Shown: positions 53,110 to 62,837, numbered from the stretch's first letter. The stretch is DNA of 64,000 nucleotides from Pseudanabaena biceps (GCA_013361095.1 JAATWA010000001.1:496001-560000), one strand, 5' to 3'. Translations and numbers: made by a program. Notes: generated by a model from the letters alone, not told the origin.

Positions 53110-53137
53110 GACAATACAAAATCCTCAAAAGATAATT

Positions 53138-53154
53138 GCAGCGCAAAGCGCTGC
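53138..53154. repeat. Small GC hairpin
   Basis: GCAGCGC-AAA-GCGCTGC, 7-bp arms, 28 bases past the barrel-gene stop. Confidence 0.55.
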
Positions 53155-53163
53155 CTTAGAACC

Positions 53164-53212
53164 AAGAAAAAACTTGAAAAGCTAGCATAGCTAGCTTTTC
53201 AAGTTTTTTCTT
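53164..53212. terminator. Perfect hairpin, 23-bp arms, ATA loop
   Basis: 23-bp perfect arms with A6/T6 tracts and an AGCTAGC-ATA-GCTAGCT apex. It could end transcription of the barrel gene. Confidence 0.65.
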
Positions 53213-53290
53213 TTAATACACAAAGTTGCTACAAACTGTATCTCTTATTATGTGAGCCTAACTACTTAGCTAGAGCAACGCTAGTACAGA

Positions 53291-53347
53291 CAAAAGACAG
53301 AAGATTAGTTGCGGCGCAAAGCGCCGCAACTAATCTTCTGTCTTTTG
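53291..53347. repeat. Perfect hairpin, 27-bp arms, AAA loop
   Basis: 27-bp perfect arms, GCGGCGC-AAA-GCGCCGC apex, 45 bases upstream of hfq. Confidence 0.85.
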
Positions 53348-53391
53348 CTTTATAAAATGATAGTATTCGTAAAACTGCCATAGATATAACG

Positions 53392-53616
53392 ATGAGCGCA
53401 CCAACAGCCACCAAAATCGGACTTAATACTTCGCTTCCCAGTATCCGCCGCATTCATACAATTATTCGTGACAAAACTACTGTCGAAGTCAAACTAATGA
53501 CAGGCGATCTACTAAGCGGCAGGATTGTTTGGATTGATGATCAATGTCTTTGTGTAGAGGCAAATGGAAGTAAAAATGTAATCTGGCATCATGCGATCGC
53601 CTTTATTAAAAGTTAA
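53392..53616 (+). CDS. hfq: Cyanobacterial-type Hfq RNA-binding protein
   Basis: 74 residues with a single Sm-like fold: LPSIRRIHTIIRDKTTVEVKLMTGD, cited as TTVEVKLMTGDLLSGRIVW, then DDQCLCVE and IWHHAIAFIKS. Cyanobacterial Hfq lacks the typical RNA-binding residues of enteric Hfq and instead supports type IV pilus function through PilB in Synechocystis. It lies upstream of a HEPN-type gene broken by a stop. Confidence 0.88.
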   Translation: MSAPTATKIGLNTSLPSIRRIHTIIRDKTTVEVKLMTGDLLSGRIVWIDDQCLCVEANGSKNVIWHHAIAFIKS

Positions 53617-53644
53617 GAATTTAAAAGCTAAAAACTCAATTTCA

Positions 53645-53667
53645 AAGGTGTTGCTTGGCAGCACCTT
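53645..53667. repeat. Small hairpin between hfq and the coiled-coil gene
   Basis: 10-bp arms with one wobble, AAGGTGTTGC-TTG-GCAGCACCTT. Confidence 0.55.
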
Positions 53668-53705
53668 ATTAATCTACAAAATTCAGCGCAAAACTCTGTT
53701 AATCC

Positions 53706-54176
53706 ATGAAGGCGGAATTTTATTACAGTCAGCGTAAGTATGAATGTTCAGTTATTTCGCTCTGTATTGGTCAAGAAAATATTCAGGAATTGCGAATCCG
53801 CAACCATGAAGGCGAAATATTAGCCGTACAGCAGGGTAAAAAGACCGCTTTGCGCGGCAAAAGCCGCGCTACTTCCCAAGAAGTCGATATTTTAAAGAGC
53901 AATTATTACAACTTAATCAAAGCCGCCGTAAATGCCCTAGAACTGGTAGAAAAACGGAATCTTCTTCAAGATAAAGACGAGCAGATTCGTTTACTTAATG
54001 CCGAGATTTCTATTTTTAGAGAGAAAGCAAATTTATCAGAGTCAGAAAGAGAAGAAATCGTTCAACTGCGTGACCAAATCAAAACATTATCCGATCGCCA
54101 AAGTATTTCCGCATTTAATTATGATCAACAAGAAACTGAAGCAAAATTGCTTAAACGATTGGGGAAAGCTGCTTGA
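53706..54176 (+). CDS. Coiled-coil N-terminal part of a gene interrupted by TGA
   Basis: 156 residues. A beta-rich start (AEFYYSQRKYECSVI) is followed by a coiled coil at about 75-135 (VEKRNLLQDKDEQIRLLNAE). The frame ends at TGA (54174-54176), but it is open in the same frame for a further 211 codons to 54812 with no coding break in character. That points to one original gene of about 368 codons, broken by a single nonsense change (TGG to TGA would restore it). Hfq lies upstream. Whether the short protein is made is unknown. Confidence 0.65.
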   Translation: MKAEFYYSQRKYECSVISLCIGQENIQELRIRNHEGEILAVQQGKKTALRGKSRATSQEVDILKSNYYNLIKAAVNALELVEKRNLLQDKDEQIRLLNAEISIFREKANLSESEREEIVQLRDQIKTLSDRQSISAFNYDQQETEAKLLKRLGKAA

Positions 54177-54812
54177 AATAAGATTGAGATCGCCAGTAAA
54201 CATGATTTATTAAGTGCTTACAAGCATAAATATTTAGTTGAATCAGATGTCTTTACCGAAAATTTCTCCGACTATAAACCTACCTGTTTATATATTTCTA
54301 GCGTTGTAGAAAGAGAAATAGTCCACATATTTTTTAAAAATTTCTATCATTTTCTATGCCAAACTTGTCCCACCCAAAAGGTATTTACAGTCTCAGGAAT
54401 CACTATTAAAAGTAGGGGCAAATATACAATTGGTAACCTACCCTATCTAATTGCTAAAGAATGGGACACCTTTAATGATGAGTTTCTAAACAAAGAAAGT
54501 TTGGCGGTTGAAGATCGCGATCGCCTTTATTATCACAAGTTCAATGATCAGAAAATATCAACTAGCGATCGCCTATTAGTTTGTGAGTTTTTAGAAAAAT
54601 GGGAACATCCTTTATCTCGTTGGCTATTAGACAATAAAAAAGCTGCGAGCAAAATTGATCAAATTGCTAAATTGCGTAATCTCACCGCCCATCCTATGCC
54701 AATATACAAATGGCAGTTTACAGAATTATGGCTGCTAGTAATTGGTGGTAAAACTAAAGGCGGTCGTATCCAAAAAGGTTTACTCAAAGAAGTGTATGAA
54801 AAAATAAATTGA
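54177..54812 (+). pseudogene. C-terminal part of the TGA-interrupted gene, HEPN-like
   Basis: 211 codons in frame with the preceding gene, lacking an ATG of its own until the end; TTG at 54501 is the first plausible start. A Cys pair appears in FLCQTCPTQ (a possible zinc site). The C-terminal 100 residues are helical and contain KLRNLTAHP (54672-54698), an Arg-Asn-X3-His string that matches the RX4-6H catalytic motif of HEPN ribonucleases. Function is inferred from that motif alone. Confidence 0.55.
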
Positions 54813-54886
54813 AATTATGTTAAAGAAATTTTTAGCAATAGCCAAACTCAAACATTAATAAAAATCTAATTTCAGATCTAATTCTT

Positions 54887-56764
54887 ATGTCTAAAACTTT
54901 TTCGCTTTCTCAAGCCAATAGCCTTTGGCAACTCTGGGAACAGGGCGCACAAACTCATCCCGATGCGATCGCCCTTTACGATCCTCATGCCAAGCCACCA
55001 GTGAGAATTTCTTATCGTGATACTTTTGAGCAAATTAATGCATTTGGGGCAGGATTGCGATCGCTCGGCATCCAATTTGGAGAAAAGGTTGCCCTCATTG
55101 CCGATAACTCACCACGCTGGTTAATTGCCGATCAGGGGATTTTAGCGATCGGGGCAGCCAATGCCACCCGCAGCTCCCAAGCCGATCGCAGTGAGTTGTT
55201 ATACATCATCGAGCATAGTGATAGCGTGGCGATCGTTGTCGAAAATCTTGCCACGCTGCAAAAATTAGAGCCTGAACTCCATAGTCTTCCCGTCAAGCAG
55301 ATTATTTTAATGTCTGACGAAACACCGCCCGAAGGAGCCTACAACTTTCAGCAGTTATTAGCTCTAGGCAATGGCAAAGACATAGGCAATCCACCAATTC
55401 AACGCGATACCCTCGCCACCTTGATTTACACATCAGGTACAACGGCTCGTCCTAAGGGAGTCATGCTCACTCATGGCAACTTTTTGTATGAAGTGGAAGC
55501 CGCCCAATCAGTGTTGCAACTCAAAGTCAACGAAAGAGTGCTGAATATCTTGCCAACATGGCATTCTTACGAACGCACCTTTGAGTATTTCGTGTTTTCG
55601 CAAGGTTGCACCGAGATTTACACCAATCTCCGCATGATCAAAAAAGACCTCAAAGAACAAAAGCCCCATTACATGGTCGCTGTGCCACGTCTGTGGGAAT
55701 CGATCTATGAAGGCGCACAGAAAAATTTTCGCGATCAACCGGCCAATAAACAGAGCCTAGTCAATTTCTTCTTCAAAGTCAGCCACAAATACATAGTTGC
55801 CAAGCGCATTGTCCAAGGCTTGAATGTCGAAAATTTTTATCCTTCCTTTTTTGACAAATTACTTGCACTACCTTCAGTAATAGCCCTCTGGGGACTTCAC
55901 AAACTTGGCGATAAATTGGTTTATCAAAAAGTACGCGAAGCAACGGGCGGACAGCTTAAGTATGTTGTCAGTGGCGGCGGCTCGATCGCTGAACACCTCG
56001 AAGACTTTTACGAAATAGTTGGTGTCGAAATTTTGGGCGGTTATGGCTTGACCGAAACCTCACCAATTACTCATGTGCGTCGCCCCGATCGCAATATTCG
56101 TGGTGGTGATGGGCAGCCCTTTCCGCAAACAGAAACCCGCATTGTCGATATGTCCACTCGCGCCGACCTGCCAATTGGTCAACAGGGCTTAGTGTTAATT
56201 CGTGGACCGCAAGTAATGCAAGGCTATTACAAAAATCCTGAAGCCACTGCCAAGGCAATCGACCCTCAAGGTTGGTTTGATACTGGCGATCTTGGCTACG
56301 TCAGTAAATGGGATGACCTAGTAATTACAGGGCGTGCCAAGGATACGATCGTTTTAAGTAATGGCGAAAATATTGAACCACAGCCCATTGAAGATGCTTG
56401 TATCCGCAGCCCATACATTGATCAAGTCGTGCTAGTGGGACAAGATCAAAAGCAGCTAGGCGTTTTAATTGTGCCAAATTTATCTGCTCTCGAAGCGGCG
56501 GGTTTAATTGCTGCTGAGTCGAAGCTGAATGAAATATTGCCAGAGTTAAACAAAGCTGAAATTCGCAATCTTTATCGTGATGAATTAAGCCGTGAGGTCA
56601 AAAACCGCCCAGGCTATAGCGTTAATGATCGCATTGGCGTTTTCGAGTTCTTGCCGGAACCCTTTACAATCGACAATGGTTTTTTAACGCAAACATTCAA
56701 GGTTCGGCGCAACATTGTATTTGAGCGTTATCGAGATATTATTGACAAATTGTTTACCACTTAA
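54887..56764 (+). CDS. aas: Acyl-ACP / long-chain acyl-CoA synthetase
   Basis: AMP-forming ligase of 625 residues. Adenylate-binding motifs are LIYTSGTTARPKGVMLTHGN (near residue 180), LTETSPITHVRRP and GWFDTGDLGY; the C-terminal domain has GRAKDTIVLSNGENIEPQPIE, cited as RAKDTIVLSNGENIEP. In cyanobacteria this single enzyme usually activates free fatty acids to acyl-ACP for recycling into lipids, so aas is more likely than fadD. It starts with ATG 74 bases after the HEPN-like fragment. Confidence 0.92.
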   Translation: MSKTFSLSQANSLWQLWEQGAQTHPDAIALYDPHAKPPVRISYRDTFEQINAFGAGLRSLGIQFGEKVALIADNSPRWLIADQGILAIGAANATRSSQADRSELLYIIEHSDSVAIVVENLATLQKLEPELHSLPVKQIILMSDETPPEGAYNFQQLLALGNGKDIGNPPIQRDTLATLIYTSGTTARPKGVMLTHGNFLYEVEAAQSVLQLKVNERVLNILPTWHSYERTFEYFVFSQGCTEIYTNLRMIKKDLKEQKPHYMVAVPRLWESIYEGAQKNFRDQPANKQSLVNFFFKVSHKYIVAKRIVQGLNVENFYPSFFDKLLALPSVIALWGLHKLGDKLVYQKVREATGGQLKYVVSGGGSIAEHLEDFYEIVGVEILGGYGLTETSPITHVRRPDRNIRGGDGQPFPQTETRIVDMSTRADLPIGQQGLVLIRGPQVMQGYYKNPEATAKAIDPQGWFDTGDLGYVSKWDDLVITGRAKDTIVLSNGENIEPQPIEDACIRSPYIDQVVLVGQDQKQLGVLIVPNLSALEAAGLIAAESKLNEILPELNKAEIRNLYRDELSREVKNRPGYSVNDRIGVFEFLPEPFTIDNGFLTQTFKVRRNIVFERYRDIIDKLFTT

Positions 56765-56797
56765 ATCATAACTAGCACTTTTCACCTAAAGAATCAT

Positions 56798-56834
56798 ATT
56801 TTTGATATCGCGGCAAAGCTACGCTATCAAAAAT
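56798..56834. repeat. Degraded hairpin
   Basis: 17-base arms with two mismatches and an AAA loop, between aas and ylqD. Confidence 0.5.
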
Positions 56835-56896
56835 CGGTTCCTTATTGGATGGGGAAGCCTTTATGATTATAAAAACTTAGAAAACTGGAGATAAGT

Positions 56897-57361
56897 GTGA
56901 ATTCGATTGATTTTTCTAATCAGCTTTTATTGCGTCGTACCGCCAATATTCAAGTAATTGTGACGCAACGCTGGAAAGAGGAAATGCAGCAGCAACTGCA
57001 ACAGCAAATTGTCCAAATCGATGCCCAAGTGCAACAGGTTGATGCCCAAGGCTCTCGCCAAATCAATGAAATCGAACGTCAAAGTATTAAACCTTTTTCT
57101 GCCGAAGTTGCTAATGCGATCGAAGGTATTCGTGCCGAAATGAATCGGGTTAAATCCGAATTGCTAGAACAAAAGAATCAATTGCTCACCCAATTGACGC
57201 AAGTGCAAACTCTAGAACTAGAGCAAGAAGTTTCCCAAGGACAACTTGACAGCTATTTCCCTGCTGGTAAAGGTGATAATTTGATCGCTCAAATGCGCGT
57301 AGAAATCGTATTGCGTGATGGCATTGTCGAAGACATCCGCACTGGTTTCCCTGCCGTTTAA
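56897..57361 (+). CDS. YlqD family protein
   Basis: 154 residues from a GTG at 56897 behind GGAGATAAGT. A long coiled coil spans about 20-115 (QQQLQQQIVQIDAQVQQV), followed by a small beta domain with DNLIAQMRVEIVLRDGIVEDIR, cited as MRVEIVLRDGIVEDIR. This matches the YlqD family, whose function is unknown. It lies 67 bases upstream of a radical SAM gene with a hairpin between them. Confidence 0.85.
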   Translation: MNSIDFSNQLLLRRTANIQVIVTQRWKEEMQQQLQQQIVQIDAQVQQVDAQGSRQINEIERQSIKPFSAEVANAIEGIRAEMNRVKSELLEQKNQLLTQLTQVQTLELEQEVSQGQLDSYFPAGKGDNLIAQMRVEIVLRDGIVEDIRTGFPAV

Positions 57362-57364
57362 ATC

Positions 57365-57398
57365 TTACTCTCATCCCCCAATCGGGGGATGAGAGTAA
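57365..57398 (+). terminator. Hairpin after ylqD
   Basis: 15-bp perfect arms with CCCCC/GGGGG next to an AATC loop, 4 bases past the stop. There is no T tract, so it may only attenuate. Confidence 0.65.
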
Positions 57399-57427
57399 AG
57401 TATCCGCCCATTTAATCCCACAACAAC

Positions 57428-59014
57428 ATGAAAGTTCTACTGGTTTACCCACTGTTTCCAAAAACATTTTGGTCTTACGAAAAAATCCTAGAGCTAGTAA
57501 ATCGTAAAGTGCTACTACCGCCTCTAGGTTTGATTACAGTTGCGGCAATTTTGCCCCAAGAATGGAACTTTAAGTTAGTCGATCGCAATGTGCGCTCAAT
57601 TACTGAAGCTGAGTGGCAATGGGCGGATATGGTGATTTTGTCAGCAATGATCGTCCAAAAAGATGACTTGCTATCTCTGATTAAAGAAGCGAAACAACGC
57701 GGTAAAAAAGTTGCCTGCGGGGGCCCCTATCCCACCTCAATGCCCGAAGATCCTCAAGGGGCAGGTGTGGATTACCTGATTTTGGATGAAGGCGAAATTA
57801 CTTTACCAATGTTTGTCGAGGCGATCGCTAAGGGCGAAACCAGCGGCACTTTCCGTACCAACGAGAAGCCCGATGTTACTAATACTCCCGTACCGCGCTT
57901 TGACCTTTTAGAATTTGATGCATACGACTCGATGTCGGTGCAGTTTTCACGCGGTTGCCCCTTCCAGTGCGAATTTTGCGACATTATCGTACTTTATGGA
58001 CGCAAACCCCGCACTAAGAATCCTGCTCAATTATTAGCCGAACTGGATTATTTATACAGCCTTGGCTGGCGACGGGGCGTGTTTATGGTGGATGACAACT
58101 TCATCGGTAATAAGCGTAACGTGCGCTTGCTATTGCTCGAACTGAAAGAATGGCAAAAAGAGCATGGTTATCCCTTCCGTTTCAATACCGAGGCTTCGAT
58201 TGATTTAGCCGCCGATCAAGAACTAATGGATCTGATGGTGGAATGCTATTTTGATGCCGTATTTCTTGGTATTGAAACTCCCGATGAAGACAGCTTACAG
58301 ATGACCAAGAAGTTTCAAAATACCAGATCATCTTTGTTAGATTCTGTGGAAGCAATTACCAAAACTGGGATTCGCGTCATGGCTGGATTCATCATCGGCT
58401 TTGATGGTGAGAAAAAAGGAGCAGGCGATCGCATTGTCAGATTCGCCGAATTAACGGGCATTCCGACCACTACCTTCGCGATGTTGCAAGCACTGCCCCA
58501 CACTGCGCTCTGGCATCGTCTCGAGAAAGAAGGAAGGCTAAGAACTCAAAATGGGAACTTGAACCAAACTACGTTAATGAATTTCGAGCCAACGCGTCCT
58601 GTAGAAGAAATTGCCCGTGAATATGTGGAAGCCTTTTGCGCTTTGTACGAGCCGCACGCTTATCTCGATCGCGTTTACAGCTACTTCCTAAAACTTGGCG
58701 CACCGAAAATTAAAGCTGAAGCAAAATTACCAACTCTCACTGATCTCAAGGCTCTAGCAATCATCGTCTGGCGGCAAGGAATCAAGCGTGATACCCGCTT
58801 TAAGTTCTGGCATCATCTATTTAGCATGATCAAGCAGAATCCTGCGGTATGGGAACATTACCTGATCGTTTGCGCTCACAATGAACACTTCATGGAGTAT
58901 CGCGATATCGTCCGTAGTGAAATCGAAGGTCAATTAGCTGATTATTGGGCAGAAGAAGAACGCATGAAAAAACTTCAGCCATCTCTTGAAAGAGAGCTTG
59001 ATTTAGCTAGCTAA
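57428..59014 (+). CDS. B12-binding-domain radical SAM protein
   Basis: 528 residues. The N-terminal cobalamin-binding-like Rossmann domain (about 1-140) has VYPLFPKTFWSYEKIL and PPLGLITVAAILP. The radical SAM TIM barrel begins at FSRGCPFQCEFCD (cluster cysteines in CxxxCxxC, near residue 180), followed by VDDNFIGN and FLGIETPD. A C-terminal DUF4070-like domain follows. Such enzymes often methylate unreactive carbons. The substrate is unknown, though hopanoid or chlorophyll-type relatives exist. Confidence 0.88.
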   Translation: MKVLLVYPLFPKTFWSYEKILELVNRKVLLPPLGLITVAAILPQEWNFKLVDRNVRSITEAEWQWADMVILSAMIVQKDDLLSLIKEAKQRGKKVACGGPYPTSMPEDPQGAGVDYLILDEGEITLPMFVEAIAKGETSGTFRTNEKPDVTNTPVPRFDLLEFDAYDSMSVQFSRGCPFQCEFCDIIVLYGRKPRTKNPAQLLAELDYLYSLGWRRGVFMVDDNFIGNKRNVRLLLLELKEWQKEHGYPFRFNTEASIDLAADQELMDLMVECYFDAVFLGIETPDEDSLQMTKKFQNTRSSLLDSVEAITKTGIRVMAGFIIGFDGEKKGAGDRIVRFAELTGIPTTTFAMLQALPHTALWHRLEKEGRLRTQNGNLNQTTLMNFEPTRPVEEIAREYVEAFCALYEPHAYLDRVYSYFLKLGAPKIKAEAKLPTLTDLKALAIIVWRQGIKRDTRFKFWHHLFSMIKQNPAVWEHYLIVCAHNEHFMEYRDIVRSEIEGQLADYWAEEERMKKLQPSLERELDLAS

Positions 59015-59048
59015 GGTCGAACTATAGCGCTTTACACTTTTTTATACC

Positions 59049-59093
59049 AAAGTCAAAACTAAAAATGACAAAGCCATTTTTAGTTTTGACTTT
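59049..59093. terminator. Inverted repeat between convergent genes
   Basis: 19-bp perfect arms around a 7-base loop, AT-rich. It overlaps the stop of the sensor kinase and lies 35 bases past the radical SAM gene. Confidence 0.65.
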
Positions 59094-61713
59094 AGCTCTC
59101 TTTTAATCTCGATGGAAGCTCAATTGTAAATGTAGAGCCATGATTAACTTCACTCTCTACAGAAATCTTACCGCCCATTAATAAAACCAATTGCTCCGTG
59201 ATTGCTAGCCCTAAGCCTGTCCCACCATGCTCGCGGGTGGAGGATTGATCAACCTGACGAAACTGCTCAAAAATCGTGCGCTGAAACTCTGGTTTGATGC
59301 CAATGCCAGTATCTCGCACTGAAATCAGAATATTTGAAGTGGCAAAGAGAGTGGGTGGATCACTGATATCATCTTCAATTGGTGATGGTAATTCCAAAGG
59401 CGTGGGAGCATACTTGAGTTCTACGCAGACTTCACCGCGATTGGTAAATTTAATGGCATTGGAAACTAAATTTGTGATTACTTGTTTTACACGGATTGAG
59501 TCATGATAGATCGCACAAGTACCAATTTTGTTGTGGAAGACAAAATTTAAAGACTTGACTGAGGCTAAGGGTTGGAGACTTTCACAGGTGTGATGAATCA
59601 ATTCGTCGAGATTAAAGAATTCAGGATGAGCTTCCATTTTTCCTGCTTCAATCTTAGATAAATCGAGAATGTCATTAATTAAATCCAATAGGTTCTTACC
59701 ATTTCTCAAAATTCTTTCTACCATATCGACCTGACTCACAGAGAGTGCCTCGCGACGCTGACGCAGTAGCACTTGCGAGAAACCAATAATCGCATTCATC
59801 GGTGTGCGTAACTCGTGGCTCATATTGGCTAAAAATTGGCTTTTAAGTTGAGTTGCCTCTAGTAATTGAGCATTCTGAGCTTCGATTTGATTAATCAGTT
59901 GAGCATTACCGATCGCGATCGCTGCTTGCACCCCAAAAGAAGCTAACAGGTTCAAATCTTCACGCGAACTTGCCTTTTCCAATAGAAAATGCCCGATCGC
60001 AAGTACGCCCAAACGACCAGAGCGACTTGACTCAATCGGCACACATAGCGCACTTTTGACAGGAAGGGATTCTATTAAATGAGATTCCCCAGCTTTGATT
60101 TCAATAGGGATTCCTTCTTTAAATACTTGAGAGATTAGATTTGGAGCATCTAAATCAAAGGATTTTTGTAAGGGAAAGTCTTCAGGTAGACCCTTTGCTG
60201 CTGATAGAGTTAATTGATTTTCTTTAGCATCGTAGAGGGCAATTACACAAATATCTGCCCACATAATTGCATCACAAGTCGCTTCTACTACAGACTCTAA
60301 TAGCACATCTAGATCTTGCAACTGTTGGTTAATCAAATTAGTGAGGCGTTGCAAAATACTCATCCGCTTTTGCTGCTCGATCATGATTTTGTTGGTCTCT
60401 TGCATTACCTTGTCGCGATAACGCTGTTCGGTAACATCTCGCAAAATCATCACGCTGCCAATTAGTTCTGATTCGGTTCCCACCAGTGGCGCAGCTTTGG
60501 TACTGAGGATTATTTCATTGCCTTCAGGTGGACGCAAAACCACTTGATCTTCTACTACTTCGCCTGAAGACATCGCTCGGAATACGACCAGATTGGCTAA
60601 ATCGACAGGTTCGCCGTCCTGATGCCTAATATCAAATTGCTTAACAATTTCTTCCATCGACTTGGCAATTACAGGCGAAGCATTCACGCCCGCATTTAGA
60701 GCATTGAAGCTCAAAATTTTCCGCCCTGCTGAGTTGATTTTGAGAATTCTCCCCGCAGGATCGCTTAGCAATACGCCATCAGCAAGTTGCTCAAAGACGG
60801 TGGTTAATTCTTCACGCTGACGGGCGATCGTCTCAATACTCTGAGCATTGCTGATTGCTGTAGCAAGGCGGCGACCGATGGACTGCAAGATATTCTGACC
60901 ACGCTCAGATAAAGGAACGAGACTACCAAGAAATAGAACTCCCACGAGGCTCTGTCTGAGGAGTAATGGATAAGCTGAAAGACTTTGGGGTAGAAGATCG
61001 CCTACAGGGGTTCGATAGACCAGAGTTTGACCTTTTAAGCGATCGCCTTCCCAAATAATTGGCTCCGCTAACTGCCCCGCTTGACCAATAATTCCTTCCC
61101 CAAGATTTATTTCTATCATGGCTTGACTAGTCTTATAGCCCCATTCCGCACAGAGAACTAGATAACCTTCAGGACGTGATGTGGAAGTTTCCCAAAGATA
61201 AATACTGCCAAGTTGTGCGCCCGTGAGTTTGCAAATCTCTTCTAGACTTGCCTTGACTAATTTATATTGATCGGTGGTATTGACGAGAACGCGATCGAGG
61301 GCTTGAAGTGCAAACTGTATATCTCTGGCTTCAAGGGTGGCATTTTTGACTTCGAGATGCGCCGCCATACGATTAAAAGTTCTCGCAAATTCACCAATTT
61401 CATCGGCGCGATTTAGTTGCGATCGCGCTGATAGGTTACCCGTTGACAACTCTTCGGCGGTTTCTGCTAGCTCCAGTAATGGCATCTGAATGCTGCGAAT
61501 AATCAAGATTGCCACAAATAGGCTAGAACCAAGTCCCACCGAAAAAATAATAATCGCTAATCCTGTAGTGAAAGCCTCTAGATCAGGGATGCCTTGCTGT
61601 ATATGCAACAACAAAATTAAAGTTGCCGTTGCTAGTAAGGAGGTGCTAGTGGTCAGACCAAATATTAAGCGATTAACTAAACTTTCACGGCGAGGCAAGT
61701 TGACATTGGTCAT
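59092..61713 (-). CDS. Membrane sensor histidine kinase (HAMP-GAF-PAS-GAF-HisKA-HATPase)
   Basis: 873 residues. Two membrane helices (about 15-35 and 42-68) precede a HAMP domain (about 70-120, TAEELSTGNLSARSQLNRADEIGEFARTFNRMA, cited as ADEIGEFARTFNRM). A GAF domain (about 135-290), a PAS domain (about 305-425) and a second GAF (about 450-610) follow. The phosphoacceptor is in FLANMSHELRTPMNAI, near residue 635. The ATPase has VVLSNAIKFTN-type VSNAIKFTN, DTGIGI and GGTGLGLAI. There is no receiver domain and no adjacent regulator; the signal is unknown. Confidence 0.93.
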   Translation of the reverse strand: MTNVNLPRRESLVNRLIFGLTTSTSLLATATLILLLHIQQGIPDLEAFTTGLAIIIFSVGLGSSLFVAILIIRSIQMPLLELAETAEELSTGNLSARSQLNRADEIGEFARTFNRMAAHLEVKNATLEARDIQFALQALDRVLVNTTDQYKLVKASLEEICKLTGAQLGSIYLWETSTSRPEGYLVLCAEWGYKTSQAMIEINLGEGIIGQAGQLAEPIIWEGDRLKGQTLVYRTPVGDLLPQSLSAYPLLLRQSLVGVLFLGSLVPLSERGQNILQSIGRRLATAISNAQSIETIARQREELTTVFEQLADGVLLSDPAGRILKINSAGRKILSFNALNAGVNASPVIAKSMEEIVKQFDIRHQDGEPVDLANLVVFRAMSSGEVVEDQVVLRPPEGNEIILSTKAAPLVGTESELIGSVMILRDVTEQRYRDKVMQETNKIMIEQQKRMSILQRLTNLINQQLQDLDVLLESVVEATCDAIMWADICVIALYDAKENQLTLSAAKGLPEDFPLQKSFDLDAPNLISQVFKEGIPIEIKAGESHLIESLPVKSALCVPIESSRSGRLGVLAIGHFLLEKASSREDLNLLASFGVQAAIAIGNAQLINQIEAQNAQLLEATQLKSQFLANMSHELRTPMNAIIGFSQVLLRQRREALSVSQVDMVERILRNGKNLLDLINDILDLSKIEAGKMEAHPEFFNLDELIHHTCESLQPLASVKSLNFVFHNKIGTCAIYHDSIRVKQVITNLVSNAIKFTNRGEVCVELKYAPTPLELPSPIEDDISDPPTLFATSNILISVRDTGIGIKPEFQRTIFEQFRQVDQSSTREHGGTGLGLAITEQLVLLMGGKISVESEVNHGSTFTIELPSRLKES

Positions 61714-61797
61714 GGGAATCTAGCGAGTTTGCAATAATACATCCATCATATTCCCTTCTGGTTTTTGATTTTCTCTACTACAAGCTAGAAAAACAAT

Positions 61798-61868
61798 AAA
61801 AATTAGAAACCAAAGAAGCTAATTCGCTCGCTTTGCGAGCGAATTAGCTTCTTTGGTTTCTAATTTTT
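61798..61868. repeat. Perfect hairpin, 34-bp arms, TTT loop
   Basis: 34 bp without a mismatch; apex TTCGCTCGC-TTT-GCGAGCGAA. The equal longest stem in the window. Confidence 0.9.
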
Positions 61869-62138
61869 AATTATGCATACCTATTTATAAGAGTTAAAAT
61901 ATTTAGCTCGATAGAAACTTTAATAAAAGCAATAAATTATATTTTTTGACTAATATAGGCTTGTCTTAAGGGATCTTTTATTCATTATTGATTCACGATC
62001 ATTTCATTATCAATTCATAATATGTATTCCTTGCTTGGTAAGGATTTAGATACTTTTAAATTATTAAAAAATCGATAATAATTCCTTCAAAATGATTTAT
62101 AGTAAAGCTTAATTGGATTTTTAGAAATATCATCAAGA
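61869..62138. other. AT-rich spacer upstream of the Mnx-type exporter
   Basis: About 270 bases, more than 70% A+T by eye. I see no GC hairpin, no convincing open frame and no manganese-riboswitch-like motif. It presumably holds the exporter promoter. Confidence 0.4.
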
Positions 62139-62837
62139 ATGCATAGAATTCTTGATGATATTTCTCGTCATTTTGAGGGAAATAAGACTTTGCTACAAGC
62201 TTTTACTGCTAGTTTATTGTTGATTACTATTTCAGAATTAGGGGATAAAACTTTTTTTATTGCTGTAATTTTGGCAATGAAACATAATCATCGCACGGTG
62301 TTTTCATCAGTATTAGCAGCCTTAGCCCTGATGACAGTCTTGTCCGTTCTTTTAGGACAAGCAGTATCCCTATTGCCAAAAGTTTATACACACTATGGTG
62401 CGATCGCTTTATTTCTTCTGTTTGGTGTGAAGCTGCTTATCGATGCGTGGCGAATGCCATCTACGGCAACTGATGAAGTCGTCAAAGAAGCGGAAGATGC
62501 TGTAGAAGAGCAAGATCATCCGCTGGCTATTCCTGTAATTGGGAAGATGTTGCGGCGATATCCTGAATTGGGAATCTGGTTACAAGCTTTTGTGATGACC
62601 TTTTTAGCGGAATGGGGCGATCGCACCCAGATCAGCACGATCGCCTTAGCCACAACTAATGATCCTGTTTTTGTGACTCTGGGCGGAGTTTTAGGGCATG
62701 GTATTTGTACGGCGATCGCTGTGGTTGGTGGTCGCCTAGTTGCTGGCAGGATTTCAGAGCGCGTGATTACCGCAACTGGTGGTGTTCTATTTTTAATTTT
62801 TGGTGCAACAGCCTACTTTCAAGGCGCATCAGCATAA
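62139..62837 (+). CDS. TMEM165/GDT1 family cation exporter (Mnx-like)
   Basis: 232 residues. The two family signatures face each other: ELGDKTFF near residue 30 and EWGDRTQIST near residue 168, each starting a three-helix bundle. An acidic, charged loop separates them (about 110-135). In Synechocystis the homologue Mnx exports manganese across the thylakoid membrane and prevents Mn toxicity. Assignment of Mn over Ca is by that precedent. It is convergent with gcvH through a shared terminator. Confidence 0.9.
   Translation: MHRILDDISRHFEGNKTLLQAFTASLLLITISELGDKTFFIAVILAMKHNHRTVFSSVLAALALMTVLSVLLGQAVSLLPKVYTHYGAIALFLLFGVKLLIDAWRMPSTATDEVVKEAEDAVEEQDHPLAIPVIGKMLRRYPELGIWLQAFVMTFLAEWGDRTQISTIALATTNDPVFVTLGGVLGHGICTAIAVVGGRLVAGRISERVITATGGVLFLIFGATAYFQGASA

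Noticed and set aside
54174..54176. TGA read as selenocysteine
   Set aside because: No SECIS-like element or selenocysteine context is visible, and the surrounding protein is not a known selenoprotein; a nonsense change is simpler.
61869..62138. Manganese (yybP-ykoY) riboswitch before the Mnx-like gene
   Set aside because: The leader is AT-rich without the conserved internal loops of that riboswitch.
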